This document shows, piece after piece, positions 23,438 through 32,074 of a stretch of 46,955 nt of DNA. Made by a program: the position numbers and the translations under genes. The notes under the pieces were generated by a model. The model did no database searches. It was given only the letters and a program-made list of their open reading frames with translations, and was not told the DNA's origin. The first letter of the stretch is position 1, and each line of letters begins with the position of its first letter. Origin of the DNA: Gemmatimonadetes bacterium 13_1_20CM_4_69_16 (GTDB lineage Bacteria > Gemmatimonadota > Gemmatimonadetes > Gemmatimonadales > GWC2-71-9); the NCBI GenBank assembly GCA_001919865.1, contig MNIR01000038.1, positions 1 to 46,955 on the forward strand, read 5' to 3'.

Positions 23438-24591
23438 CCTTCTTGCATCCGTGGGCGCTCGTGGGGCTCACCGCTGCGGCGATCCCCGCGCTGCTGCATC
23501 TGCTCGAGCGCCGCGTGCCTCCGGACGCGGAGTTCCCCCCGATCCGTTACTTGACCGAGGCCGAGCGCCAGAGCGCGCGACGGCTGAAGCTGCGCCATCT
23601 GCTGCTGCTCATACTGCGGACCGCGCTGATCGCGCTGCTCGTGATCGCCGCGGCGCGACCGCTCGTGCAATCCCGTGGGGGCGGCGCCGGAGCGGGGGGA
23701 GCGCACGAGCCGACGGCGCTGGTGCTGATTCTGGACAACTCCCCATCCGCCGGCGCGGTGGTGGACGGTCGCCCGGTGCTGGCACGCTTGAAGCGCGTCG
23801 CCCGCGCGTCGATCGCGGGCGCGACCGCCGCGGACCGCGTGTGGCTGATGCTCGCAGACGGCGTGGCTCGCGCCGGCTCGCGCGAAGCCCTGCTCGCGAC
23901 GGTGGACTCGGCCGAGCCCGCTTGGCGGCGCCTCGACCTCACCGCCGCGGTCGCGCGAGCGGTGCGGCTCGTGAATGCGGAGCCGCTTCCCTGGCGCGAG
24001 GTGCAAGTCGTAAGCGATCTGCAGCGCACGGCGTTCGGGGAGGGCCGGGCGAGCGTGCCGCGCGGCGTGGGGGTGCTCGCGCTCGCGCCCCTGGGGCAAG
24101 CGTCGCTGAACCGGGGCGTGGCCGCGGCCCGTGTAACGGACGGTGTCCTCGGGGTCACACTGAGCGGTACGTCCGGGGCAGGCCCGGCGCCCCTGACGGT
24201 GCGCCTGCGGGGTCGCACGGTGGGACGAATGCTCGCGGCGCCCGGGGCGAGCGTGCCGATTCCGCTGCCCAGCGTGGCTCCCGGTTGGTGGGTCGGCGAC
24301 GTCGCGCTCGATCCCGACGAGCTGCGGAGCGATGATCGCCGGGCATTCGTGTGGCGGGGAAAACGGTCCTGCTGCCGCCCGGGGATCCGGCTCTCGTCGG
24401 TCAAGCGAACCGGGCGCTCGCGACGCGCGGCGCACGCTGGCGGTTCGGCGCGGCCGGGACGCCGGGGCCGGTCGCGACGGCGAGTCTCGCGGGCGTCAGC
24501 GGCATCCCGGTCGCGCGGCGGTATCGGCTGGAGGACATTGGAGATGGGGAGAGGGGGAGCGGCGTCGGCGGCGTCGTCATCGCTAGCGTGA
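23434..24591 (+). CDS. BatA-domain membrane protein, 5' part (reading frame breaks near 24350)
   Basis: Start GTG 23434 in a GTGA overlap with the DUF58 stop. Residues 1-75 are the BatA N-terminal domain with two membrane helices: FLHPWALVGLTAAAIPALLHLLERR, PPIRYLTEAERQSARRLKLRHLLLLILRTALIALLVI in pieces. A von Willebrand A-like region follows (ALVLILDNSPSAGAV). Coherent protein continues to DDRRAFV (about residue 305); after that this frame is Arg-rich nonsense to 24591, while sensible sequence continues in the -1 frame (24351-25016). A one-base G deletion (GTGTGG for GTGGTGG) or a -1 ribosomal slip at G GGA AAA would both join the parts. Confidence 0.75.
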   Translation: MTFLHPWALVGLTAAAIPALLHLLERRVPPDAEFPPIRYLTEAERQSARRLKLRHLLLLILRTALIALLVIAAARPLVQSRGGGAGAGGAHEPTALVLILDNSPSAGAVVDGRPVLARLKRVARASIAGATAADRVWLMLADGVARAGSREALLATVDSAEPAWRRLDLTAAVARAVRLVNAEPLPWREVQVVSDLQRTAFGEGRASVPRGVGVLALAPLGQASLNRGVAAARVTDGVLGVTLSGTSGAGPAPLTVRLRGRTVGRMLAAPGASVPIPLPSVAPGWWVGDVALDPDELRSDDRRAFVWRGKRSCCRPGIRLSSVKRTGRSRRAAHAGGSARPGRRGRSRRRVSRASAASRSRGGIGWRTLEMGRGGAASAASSSLA

Positions 24592-25016
24592 ACGGTGAAC
24601 CGTGGCTGGTGGCCGATGGTGACGTGCTGCTGCTCGGCAGCCGTCTCGACACCGCGTGGACGGCGCTCCCCGCCTCCCCGGCGTTCGTGCCGTTCGTGGA
24701 TGCGCTGGTGAATCGTCTGGCGCGCGGCGAGGCGCCGGTCGCCGAGAGCGAGGGTCCCCCAGGCGTCGCGTTCCAGATCCGCGGCGCCGACACCGTCGGG
24801 GCGACCGTGTCGGGGCCCGATCCGCGTGAATCCGACCTGACCCCCGCCGCCGCGGAGCTCGTGCGCGGGACGATCGGCGCCGAGCTGTTGGACGAGGCCC
24901 GGTTCGCCGCTGAGCGATTCGCCGGAACGCGCCGGGCCGACGTGAGCGGCTTGCTGCTCGCGCTCGCGCTGCTCGTCGCCGCGGTGGAGCTCGGCGTCGC
25001 GACCCTCACCCCCTGA
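24351..25016 (+). CDS. BatA-domain protein, 3' part (continuation in the -1 frame)
   Basis: 221 residues if read from GTG 24351, but more likely the second part of the gene at 23434; together they give about 527 residues, a normal length for this family. Content: AGKTVLLPPGDPALVGQANRALA, a purine-rich tract encoding EDIGDGERGSGVGG, VNGEPWLVADGDVLLLGSRLD, and a C-terminal membrane helix (SGLLLALALLVAAVELGVA) as expected for BatA-type proteins. Its stop overlaps the mfd start by one base (TGATG). It could be translated separately only if re-initiation occurs at 24351. Confidence 0.7.
   Translation: MAGKTVLLPPGDPALVGQANRALATRGARWRFGAAGTPGPVATASLAGVSGIPVARRYRLEDIGDGERGSGVGGVVIASVNGEPWLVADGDVLLLGSRLDTAWTALPASPAFVPFVDALVNRLARGEAPVAESEGPPGVAFQIRGADTVGATVSGPDPRESDLTPAAAELVRGTIGAELLDEARFAAERFAGTRRADVSGLLLALALLVAAVELGVATLTP
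24536..24562 (+). repeat. Purine-rich heptamer-like tract in the BatA gene
   Basis: GGAGATG, GGGAGAG and GGGGAGC follow each other at 7-bp spacing and encode GDGERGS. The tract looks like the ones in mfd at 25443 and 25711 and resembles a small in-frame insertion. Confidence 0.5.
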
Positions 25017-28000
25017 TGTCGCTCGCCTTCCTCGTCGACCGCTTTGACGAACTGCCCGCGACGCGGGCGCTCGCAGCGGAGCTACCCGCGCGTGGCAGCC
25101 GGCGCGCCGTCGCCGGGCTCCCCGGATCGAGTCCCGCAGTGCTGATCGCCGCCGTCGCCCGTCGCTTGCCGCAGCGCCTGTTCGTCGTGGTCGCACCGAC
25201 CCCGACGGACGCGGAGCGGTGGCTGGCGGACGCCCGCGCCCTCGCGGGCGACGCGGCCGTGCTGTATCCGCAACGGGAAGCGCTCGGGGCAGAGGAGCCG
25301 CACGTCGAGATCGCGGGCGAACGGGTCGAAACGCTGGCGGCGCTGCTGTCGGGCAGCGTCCGCATCCTCATCACGACCGCGCGCGCCAGCGCGGAGCGTA
25401 CGGGGGTGCCGGAGGGCCTGCGAGCGATGGGCCTGCTGCTGGAGACGGGAACGGGGAAGGGGGAAGAGGGAGGGGGGTCGCTCGGCAGCGTCGTGGGGCG
25501 GCTTGAGGCTATGGGCTACGCGCGGGTTCCCACCGTGACGGAGGTCGCCCAGTTCAGCGTCCGCGGCGGAATCCTCGACGTGTACGGGTTCGGCATGGCG
25601 GCGCCGGCGCGGATCGAGTGGTGGGGCGACGACATCGCTTCGCTGCGCAGGTTCGATCTCGATTCCCAGCGGTCCGCCGAGCAGATCGAGCGGGTCACGA
25701 TCCTCCCTGTGAGAACCGAGAGCAGCGGGAAGGGCGAAGGGGGCACGGTCCGCTCGTCGCTACTCGATTTGTTGCCGAGCGATGCGCTGCTGGTGCTGGA
25801 TCAGGAGTCGGCGCTCGACCGGGAAGTGGATCGCGCCTGGGCGGAGGCGGAACATCACCTCGAGGTCGCCCGGCGATTGGGCGAGGAGCCGCCGGCCCGA
25901 GAGGACATCTTTGTCGACCCCGCCCGCTGGCGCGCGGGCCTGGCGGCGTTCGCGCGGCTCGCCCTCGGCGCGCCGGACGCGGCGGCCCGCTTCCCGCTGA
26001 GCCCGCCCGAGCCGGTGGACCGCGACATCAAGCGGCTGCGCCGGCTGCTGACTGCCGGGCCTCCGACCGTGATTCTGTGCGACAACGAAGGACAGCTCGA
26101 GCGGCTGGAGGAGCTGTTGGGGACCGAGGCGGCCACGCTGGCCATCGGAGCGCTGGACGGCGGGTTCGTGCTGCCGTCGCTGCGCGTGCTCACCGATCAT
26201 GAGATCTTCCGGCGGGCGCGGCGCCTGCGGCGGCCGCGGCGCTACCGCGAGGCGTCCGCAGCGGCCGCCCGGGCGTTGCAGCCGGGCGACTACGTGGTCC
26301 ATCTCGAGCACGGTATCGGCCGGTACCGCGGGATCCAGACGATCGCGGTGGGCTCCGAAGGGGGGACGCTCGAGGTGGCGGTCGTCGAATACGAAGGCGG
26401 CGACCGCCTCAACGTGCCGCTCTACCGCCTGGACCAGCTCGAACCGTACCGCGCGGCGGGCAACGGAGACGCTCCGCCGCCCAAGTTGCACCGCCTCGGC
26501 GCGACGGCCTGGCAGCGCCAGCGGGAGAAAACGCGGGCCGCCATCCGCCAGATGGCGGCCGAGCTCCTCGATCTCTACGCCCGTCGCCAGGTCGCGGCCG
26601 GGTTCGCCTTCCCGCCCGACACCGCCTGGCAGCGCGAGCTCGAGTCCGCCTTCCTGTACGAAGACACACCCGATCAGCGACGCGCGTCCGAGGAAGTGAA
26701 GCGCGACATGGAGCGGGCGCTCCCGATGGATCGGCTGCTGGTCGGCGACGTCGGGTACGGTAAGACCGAGGTGGCGCTGCGTGCCGCCTTCAAGGCGGTG
26801 CAGGCCGGAAAGCAGGTCGCGGTGCTCGCCCCCACGACGATTCTCGCGGAGCAGCACGGCCGCACGTTCCGGGAGCGGCTCGCCGACTATCCGGTCACAG
26901 TCGAGGTGCTGTCCCGCTTCCGCACCCCCGGCGAGACCAAACGGGTCGTGGGGGGGCTGGAGCGAGGGGACGTGGACTTGGTCATCGGCACGCACCGGTT
27001 GCTGTCGCGGGACGTCCGATTCCACGATCTCGGGCTGTTGATCGTGGACGAGGAGCACCGCTTCGGGGTCCGGCACAAGGAGCGCCTGAAGGCGCTGAAG
27101 CTCGCGGTGGACGTGGTGACGCTCACCGCGACGCCCATCCCCCGCACGCTGCACCTGTCGCTCGCCGGACTGCGGGACCTGACGCTGCTCGAGACGCCGC
27201 CCAAGGACCGCTCGCCGGTTGTGACATTCATCGAGCCGTGGGACGACGGTCTGATCGAAGAGGCGGTGGCGCGCGAGCTCGATCGGGGGGGGCAGGTGTA
27301 CTTCGTGCATAACCGCATCGAGACGATCGACACGATCGCCCAGCGCGTGCGCGCGCTCGCGCCGTCGCGGGCACGCATTGCGGTGGCGCACGGTCGCCTC
27401 AAGGAGGCGGAGCTCGACGACGTCATGGCGCGCTTCGTTCGGGCGGAGGTGGATGTCCTCGTCTCCACGATGATCGTCGAGTCGGGGCTCGACGTCCCGA
27501 ACGCGAACACGATGATCGTGAACCGCGCCGATCAGCTCGGTCTGGCGCAACTATACCAGTTGCGGGGGCGCGTGGGACGGAGCCACCGCCGAGCCTACTG
27601 CTATTTGCTCGTGCCGGACCTGGTGGACGCCGATGCCGAGGAGCGGTTGCGCGTCTTGGAGCACCACACCGACTTGGGCTCGGGATATCGCATCGCGCTG
27701 CGCGATCTCGAGCTGCGGGGCGCCGGAAACCTGCTCGGTGGCGAGCAGTCGGGGCACGCGCAAGCCGTTGGGTTCGACATGTATTTGCGCTGGCTCCAGG
27801 AAACCGTCGCGGCGCTGAAGAACGGGGAGCGGGGCGCCGGGCGCGGCACCTTCCCGGCGCCGGAAGTCATCTTGGACCAGCCGGCTCATCTGTCCGACTC
27901 GTACGTGGGCGACGCGGCGGCGAAGCTCGATCTGTACCGGCGTCTGGCGCGGGCCGAGCAGCCGTGCGAGATTCAGGCGGTGCGCGAGGAGTTGCGCGAC

Positions 28001-28303
28001 CGCTTCGGGCCTCTCCCCGACGAGGCGCAACGCTTGCTCCTCGTGTCCGAGCTCCGCGCGCTTGGCGCCCAGGCGGGACTGGAGATGGTCCTCGTCAAGG
28101 GCGACGAGGCGCGGCTCACGTTTCGGCGAGAAGCGCAACCACGCCTCGCCCGCCTGACGGTGGCGCTCGACGCGGTGCAGTTCGAGGCGGAGGTACGGCG
28201 GTCGGTGCCGCTGTCCCTGCGACTCCGCCGGCTGGGCGGGGAGGCCATCGGCCCCGGGTTGGTACGTGCCCTCACAGCGGTCCTGCAGGACTCTCACGCC
28301 TAA
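25016..28303 (+). CDS. mfd: Transcription-repair coupling factor
   Basis: 1095 residues from ATG 25016. Domains in order: UvrB-like module (about 1-340), RNA-polymerase interaction domain (about 415-490, YVVHLEHGIGRYRGI and DRLNVPLYRLDQLEPY), superfamily 2 translocase (about 530-900; Walker A GDVGYGKTEVALRAAF, DEEH in LLIVDEEHRFGVRHKERL, LTATPIPRTLHLSL, QLRGRVGRS) and the C-terminal TRCF domain (about 950-1090). It removes stalled RNA polymerase and recruits excision repair. Slightly shorter than E. coli Mfd. Two Gly/Lys/Glu-rich loops (near residues 143-155 and 233-243) are encoded by purine heptamer tracts. Confidence 0.97.
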   Translation: MSLAFLVDRFDELPATRALAAELPARGSRRAVAGLPGSSPAVLIAAVARRLPQRLFVVVAPTPTDAERWLADARALAGDAAVLYPQREALGAEEPHVEIAGERVETLAALLSGSVRILITTARASAERTGVPEGLRAMGLLLETGTGKGEEGGGSLGSVVGRLEAMGYARVPTVTEVAQFSVRGGILDVYGFGMAAPARIEWWGDDIASLRRFDLDSQRSAEQIERVTILPVRTESSGKGEGGTVRSSLLDLLPSDALLVLDQESALDREVDRAWAEAEHHLEVARRLGEEPPAREDIFVDPARWRAGLAAFARLALGAPDAAARFPLSPPEPVDRDIKRLRRLLTAGPPTVILCDNEGQLERLEELLGTEAATLAIGALDGGFVLPSLRVLTDHEIFRRARRLRRPRRYREASAAAARALQPGDYVVHLEHGIGRYRGIQTIAVGSEGGTLEVAVVEYEGGDRLNVPLYRLDQLEPYRAAGNGDAPPPKLHRLGATAWQRQREKTRAAIRQMAAELLDLYARRQVAAGFAFPPDTAWQRELESAFLYEDTPDQRRASEEVKRDMERALPMDRLLVGDVGYGKTEVALRAAFKAVQAGKQVAVLAPTTILAEQHGRTFRERLADYPVTVEVLSRFRTPGETKRVVGGLERGDVDLVIGTHRLLSRDVRFHDLGLLIVDEEHRFGVRHKERLKALKLAVDVVTLTATPIPRTLHLSLAGLRDLTLLETPPKDRSPVVTFIEPWDDGLIEEAVARELDRGGQVYFVHNRIETIDTIAQRVRALAPSRARIAVAHGRLKEAELDDVMARFVRAEVDVLVSTMIVESGLDVPNANTMIVNRADQLGLAQLYQLRGRVGRSHRRAYCYLLVPDLVDADAEERLRVLEHHTDLGSGYRIALRDLELRGAGNLLGGEQSGHAQAVGFDMYLRWLQETVAALKNGERGAGRGTFPAPEVILDQPAHLSDSYVGDAAAKLDLYRRLARAEQPCEIQAVREELRDRFGPLPDEAQRLLLVSELRALGAQAGLEMVLVKGDEARLTFRREAQPRLARLTVALDAVQFEAEVRRSVPLSLRLRRLGGEAIGPGLVRALTAVLQDSHA
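25443..25476 (+). repeat. Purine-rich heptamer tract 1 in mfd
   Basis: Five 7-bp units of the form GAGACGG, GAACGGG, GAAGGGG, GAAGAGG, GAGGGGG encode TGTGKGEEGGGS in the UvrB-like module, at a place where Mfd homologues have a short loop. Confidence 0.65.
25711..25748 (+). repeat. Purine-rich heptamer tract 2 in mfd
   Basis: Units GAGAACC, GAGAGCA, GCGGGAA, GGGCGAA, GGGGGCA at 7-bp spacing encode RTESSGKGEGGT, again in a likely loop of the UvrB-like module. The match to a strict heptamer is looser than in tract 1. Confidence 0.45.
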
Positions 28304-28313
28304 AGGAGACGGC

Positions 28314-29771
28314 ATGCGACGGTGGGGTCTGGTGGTGGTGATGCTCGCCTTGGCGGGGTGCAACGCGCTGCGGGATGCGTTTTCGGCGCATCCCCAGGTG
28401 GCGGGGACGGCCGCCGGGCAGACGCTGACGGTGACGCGGTTGGCCGATCTGGCCGGCCGGGCCAAGAAGGTGCCGCTCCGGCCGGAGGCGCTCACGGGGC
28501 TCACAACCATCTACCTCGACTACGCGGTGTTCGCCGTGGAGCTCGCCCGGGGCCGCAACATGGCTGATTCGACCTTGGTGCTCCAGGCCAATTGGCCGAA
28601 CGTAGCGCAGGTGCGATGGGAGCACTATCACGACCAGCTGGTCACGGCGCGCTCCAGCCTCACCGGTGGGCAAACCGACTCGGCCTTCCGGGCGGGCGAC
28701 GTCCGGCTGTTTCAGCATATCCTGATCAGCGTCTCGCCGGGCAGCGCGCCCAAGGTCGAGCAGGACAAGAAGCAGCGGGCGGAAGGAGTGCTGCGCCAGG
28801 CGACGCAACACGGCGCCAACTTCGTTCAGCTCGCGCGGCGTTACTCGGAGGATCCCGGCTCGAAGTCGCGCGGCGGCTACCTCGGCACGGTCGGGCGCGG
28901 TCGGTTCGTCCCGGCGTTCGACAGCGTGGCGTGGCAGCTGGCGCCGGGCGGGATGAGCGGCGTGGTTCGCTCTCCGTTCGGGTTCCACATCATTCGCCGC
29001 CCGCCGCTCGAGGAAGCGCGCGACTCGTTCCGGGCGGACCTGGAGACGGCCATGGCGGCGCGCTTCGACTCGGCGTACGTCGAGGGCCTGGCGACCCAGC
29101 GAAACCTGAAGGTCGAGTCCGGCGCCGCGGCGCTGGTGCGCCAGACGATCCAGGACATCGGCGCGGCGGTCGATGACACTCGCAAGCTCGCCACGTACCG
29201 GGGGGGCACGTTCCGCGTGGGGGAGCTGGCGCGCTGGCTGTACGCGATCGACCCGCGCGACCTGAACGGCATCGCCGCGGCGAACGAGACGCAACTCACG
29301 GATTTCGTCCGCCACCTGGCGCAGCGCGAGCTGTTGCTGCGGGAGGTCGACTCGGCCGGTGTGCGGCTCACTCCGGAGGACTGGCGGGGGCTCAGGACCC
29401 AGCACGACTCGGCGCTCACGATCCTGGAGAACCTGCTCGCGATGTCCCCGCAGCTCTTCAAGGACTCCGCGGCAGCGGAGCCGGCGCGGATCGAGCTCGC
29501 CATGAAGCGCGTGAACGACTACCTAGGTCGCGTGTTCGAGCAGGGGGCAGCCCAATTCTTCCCGGTGCCGCCGTTTCTCGCGCTGGCGCTGCGGCCGGGG
29601 CAACATTGGTCTGTCAACGGAGCGGGCGTCTCGGAGGCGCTGGAGCGCGCCCAGGCGATCCGCGCACAACTCGATTCCACCACCCGCCGCAGCGGGACCG
29701 GTCTCAAGCCCGCGCCCGGGCCGGCACCCACGCCGCCGGCCGACAGCGCGAAGCGGAAGGCGGCGCCGTAA
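28314..29771 (+). CDS. PpiC-type peptidyl-prolyl isomerase lipoprotein
   Basis: 485 residues from ATG 28314 with AAAGGAG upstream, 10 bases after the mfd stop. A lipoprotein signal peptide (LVVVMLALAGC, lipobox ALAGC) is followed by a rotamase domain (about 140-245) with LFQHILISVSPG, GANFVQLARRYSEDPGSKSRGGYLG split in two, FVPAFDSVAWQLAPGGMSGVVRSPFGFHIIR. The rest is helical, with a Pro-rich tail (PAPGPAPTPPADSAKRK). It should be anchored in a membrane facing the periplasm and fold exported proteins, with the SurA-like gene next to it. Confidence 0.88.
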   Translation: MRRWGLVVVMLALAGCNALRDAFSAHPQVAGTAAGQTLTVTRLADLAGRAKKVPLRPEALTGLTTIYLDYAVFAVELARGRNMADSTLVLQANWPNVAQVRWEHYHDQLVTARSSLTGGQTDSAFRAGDVRLFQHILISVSPGSAPKVEQDKKQRAEGVLRQATQHGANFVQLARRYSEDPGSKSRGGYLGTVGRGRFVPAFDSVAWQLAPGGMSGVVRSPFGFHIIRRPPLEEARDSFRADLETAMAARFDSAYVEGLATQRNLKVESGAAALVRQTIQDIGAAVDDTRKLATYRGGTFRVGELARWLYAIDPRDLNGIAAANETQLTDFVRHLAQRELLLREVDSAGVRLTPEDWRGLRTQHDSALTILENLLAMSPQLFKDSAAAEPARIELAMKRVNDYLGRVFEQGAAQFFPVPPFLALALRPGQHWSVNGAGVSEALERAQAIRAQLDSTTRRSGTGLKPAPGPAPTPPADSAKRKAAP

Positions 29772-31094
29772 GTGCGTGCCGCCCGGCTGACGCTGGTCGC
29801 ACTCGCGGTCGCCGCTGGCGCTCCCCGACGGGCGGAGGCGCAGGGCGAGCGGGCCAGCGCTCGCCCGGTCGATCGCATCGTCGCGATCGTGGGATCGAAG
29901 CCGATCCTCGCCTCACAGGTGGAGGAGCAGCTGGTGCTGGCCCAGGCGCAGGGGCTGAAGATGCCCACCGACTCCGCCGGTCGGGATGCAGTGCGGCGCC
30001 AGGTGCTCAGCCAGATGGTGGACGAGGAGCTGATAGTCCAGCAGGCGGAACGCGACACGACCATCAAGGTCACCGACCAGGAAGTCCAAGACCAGGTCGA
30101 GCAGACCGTGCAGAACGTGCGCAAACAGTTCGGCTCGACCGCCGACTTCCAAGCGCAGCTGCGCGCCGCCCAGTTTCTGTCCGAGGAAGAATGGCGCCGC
30201 TGGCTGGCGGACCAGCAGCGTCGCGCGATCCTCCAGCAGCGGCTGCTCGACCAGCTGCGCCAGAAGGGGAAGCTGCGACCCATCCCACCGACCGACGCCC
30301 AGTTGCGACAGTTCTGGGAGGAGAACAAAGCGCGCCAGCCCAAACGGCCGGCAGCGATCTCGTTTCGGCAGATCGTGATCGCGCCGCAGCCTGATTCCGC
30401 GGCCAAGGCGCGGGCCCGTCAGCTGGCGGAGTCGCTGGTCGTGGTGCTGCGCCACGGTGCAAAGTTTGCTGACGTTGCGAAGCAGTTCTCCGCCGACAGC
30501 GCCTCCCGAGAGCAGGGGGGCGAGCTGGGGTGGTTCCGCCGCGGCGTGATGGTCAAGGAATTCGAGGACGTCGCGTTCCGGCTGCGGCCGGGGGACATCT
30601 CCGATCCCGTGCCCACCGACTTCGGTTATCACATCATCCAGGTGGAGCGCGTTCAGCCCGCCGAAGTGCTCGCCCGCCACGTGCTGATCACGCCGACCAT
30701 CTCCGCCGCGCAGATCGCGCTGGCGCGCCAGGCGGCCGACTCGGTGCACGACGCCCTGCTCCGGGGCGCCTCGTTCGACTCGCTGGCGCGCCGGTACGGC
30801 GATCCCGAGGAGGGCAAGGTCGTGCCGGACCTGCCGCTGTCCCAGCTGCCGCCGGACTACCAGCGGGCGATCGGCAGCGACAGCGTCCCCGGCCTGAAGC
30901 CGGTGTTCGAGATAGGCGCGGACTCGAAGCGGCCCAAGTTCGTCGTCTTCGAGCTCACGAAGCGGCTCCCGGAAGGCGAGCTGAGCTTCGACGAAGTGAA
31001 GGACCGGATCCGCGAGAGCCTGGGCCAGCAGCTCACGGTGCAGCACTACCTGGACACGCTGCGGCGCACCACCTACGTCGATCTCCGCCCCTAG
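29772..31094 (+). CDS. surA: SurA-like periplasmic chaperone with two PpiC rotamase domains
   Basis: 440 residues from GTG 29772, directly adjacent to the preceding stop. Signal peptide (LTLVALAVAAGAPRRAEA), then the SurA N-terminal helical domain (about 33-165: VDRIVAIVGSKPILASQVEEQL, LSQMVDEELIVQQAERD), a first rotamase domain (about 195-295: ISFRQIVIAPQ, GGELGWFRRGVMVKEFEDVAF, DPVPTDFGYHIIQVE) and a second, weaker one (about 300-400). It should chaperone outer-membrane proteins such as the receptor and porin types seen here. The symbol is by family resemblance. Confidence 0.85.
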   Translation: MRAARLTLVALAVAAGAPRRAEAQGERASARPVDRIVAIVGSKPILASQVEEQLVLAQAQGLKMPTDSAGRDAVRRQVLSQMVDEELIVQQAERDTTIKVTDQEVQDQVEQTVQNVRKQFGSTADFQAQLRAAQFLSEEEWRRWLADQQRRAILQQRLLDQLRQKGKLRPIPPTDAQLRQFWEENKARQPKRPAAISFRQIVIAPQPDSAAKARARQLAESLVVVLRHGAKFADVAKQFSADSASREQGGELGWFRRGVMVKEFEDVAFRLRPGDISDPVPTDFGYHIIQVERVQPAEVLARHVLITPTISAAQIALARQAADSVHDALLRGASFDSLARRYGDPEEGKVVPDLPLSQLPPDYQRAIGSDSVPGLKPVFEIGADSKRPKFVVFELTKRLPEGELSFDEVKDRIRESLGQQLTVQHYLDTLRRTTYVDLRP

Positions 31095-31098
31095 CGCC

Positions 31099-32040
31099 GT
31101 GACCGGCCGCCCGCGCCTCGCCGTGACCCTGGGCGACCCGCGCGGGATCGGGCCGGAGGTGGTGGCGAAAGCGCTCGCCGGGCATCCGCTCGAGGCGGAG
31201 ATCGCGCTGATCGGAGCGGATAATCAGATCGCGCCGATCTCGGCGGCTCGCCGGATCGGCGTCGGCGTCTGGCGGAGGGACGAGGGGGAGGTGTCAGCGG
31301 GCCGGATCGCGGTGAGCGCGGTGGAACAAGCCGTACGCCTCGCACTGGGGGGCGAAGCAGACGCGATCGTGACGGGGCCGGTGCACAAGCACGCGTTGCA
31401 TCTCGCGGGTTTTCGCCACCCCGGCCTTACGGAGTTCCTGGGACACCTCGCTGGCGACCGCGACGTCGCGATGATGCTCGCCGCCGGGACGCTCCGCGTC
31501 GTGCTCGTCACCACTCATCTCCCACTGCGCGACGTGGCGCGCGCCGTGACCACGGAGCGTGTGGTGCGCACCGGCCGGATCACGGAAGCGGCGCTGCGGG
31601 ACTGGTGGGGCATCGCGCGCCCGCGGCTCGCGCTGTGCGCGCTCAATCCGCACGCGGGCGAATCGGGGCTGTTCGGAGACGAGGACGACCGGGTGCTGCG
31701 CCCCGCGGCGGAGACCCTCGTCGCGGCCGGCCCGCTGCCCGCCGACACGGTGTTCGTGCGGGCACTGCGGGGGGAGTTCGACGCCGTGCTCACCCCGTAT
31801 CACGACGTCGGCATGACCGCGGTGAAAGTGGCGGCTTTCGGGAAGGGCGTGAACGTCACGCTGGGACTGCCCTTCCCGCGGACCGCGCCGGATCACGGCA
31901 CCGCCTTGGACATCGCGGGACGGGGCGTCGCCGACCCGAGCTCGATGAGGGCGGCGCTCGAGCTGGCCGTCGAGCTGGCGGGGCGGGCACGCTCGACCCC
32001 GGGCCACCGACCCGGGGTCAGCCGGCCCGAACGTGGCTAG
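31099..32040 (+). CDS. pdxA: 4-hydroxythreonine-4-phosphate dehydrogenase
   Basis: 313 residues, start GTG 31099, four bases after surA. It oxidises 4-phosphohydroxy-L-threonine in pyridoxal phosphate synthesis. Marks: LAVTLGDPRGIGPEVVAKAL, the TGPVHKHALHLAGF segment with metal-binding His, FLGHLAG, ALNPHAGESGLFGDED, LTPYHDVGMTAVKV and GLPFPRTAPDHGTALDIAGRG in two pieces. The last residues, STPGHRPGVSRPERG, are not typical of PdxA; they are encoded by an inverted repeat whose other arm encodes the end of hisG. The TAG stop overlaps the hisG stop within CTAG. Confidence 0.93.
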   Translation: MTGRPRLAVTLGDPRGIGPEVVAKALAGHPLEAEIALIGADNQIAPISAARRIGVGVWRRDEGEVSAGRIAVSAVEQAVRLALGGEADAIVTGPVHKHALHLAGFRHPGLTEFLGHLAGDRDVAMMLAAGTLRVVLVTTHLPLRDVARAVTTERVVRTGRITEAALRDWWGIARPRLALCALNPHAGESGLFGDEDDRVLRPAAETLVAAGPLPADTVFVRALRGEFDAVLTPYHDVGMTAVKVAAFGKGVNVTLGLPFPRTAPDHGTALDIAGRGVADPSSMRAALELAVELAGRARSTPGHRPGVSRPERG

Positions 32041-32074
32041 GGGCGGCTGACCCCGGGGCGATGCCCCGGGGTTA
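31995..32074. repeat. GC-rich inverted repeat coding for the ends of pdxA and hisG
   Basis: Each arm contains ACCCCGGG, a CA(C/T)CG centre, CCCGGGGTCAGCCG, then C/G-rich bases before the stop. The arms run 31995-32025 and 32043-32074 and are inverted around the CTAG (32037-32040) shared by both stop codons. Each arm is itself palindromic (ACCCCGGG with CCCGGGGT). The RNA could fold as two hairpins or as one long one and may end both transcripts. In protein it gives TPGHRPGVSRP at the C-terminus of both PdxA and HisG. Confidence 0.9.
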
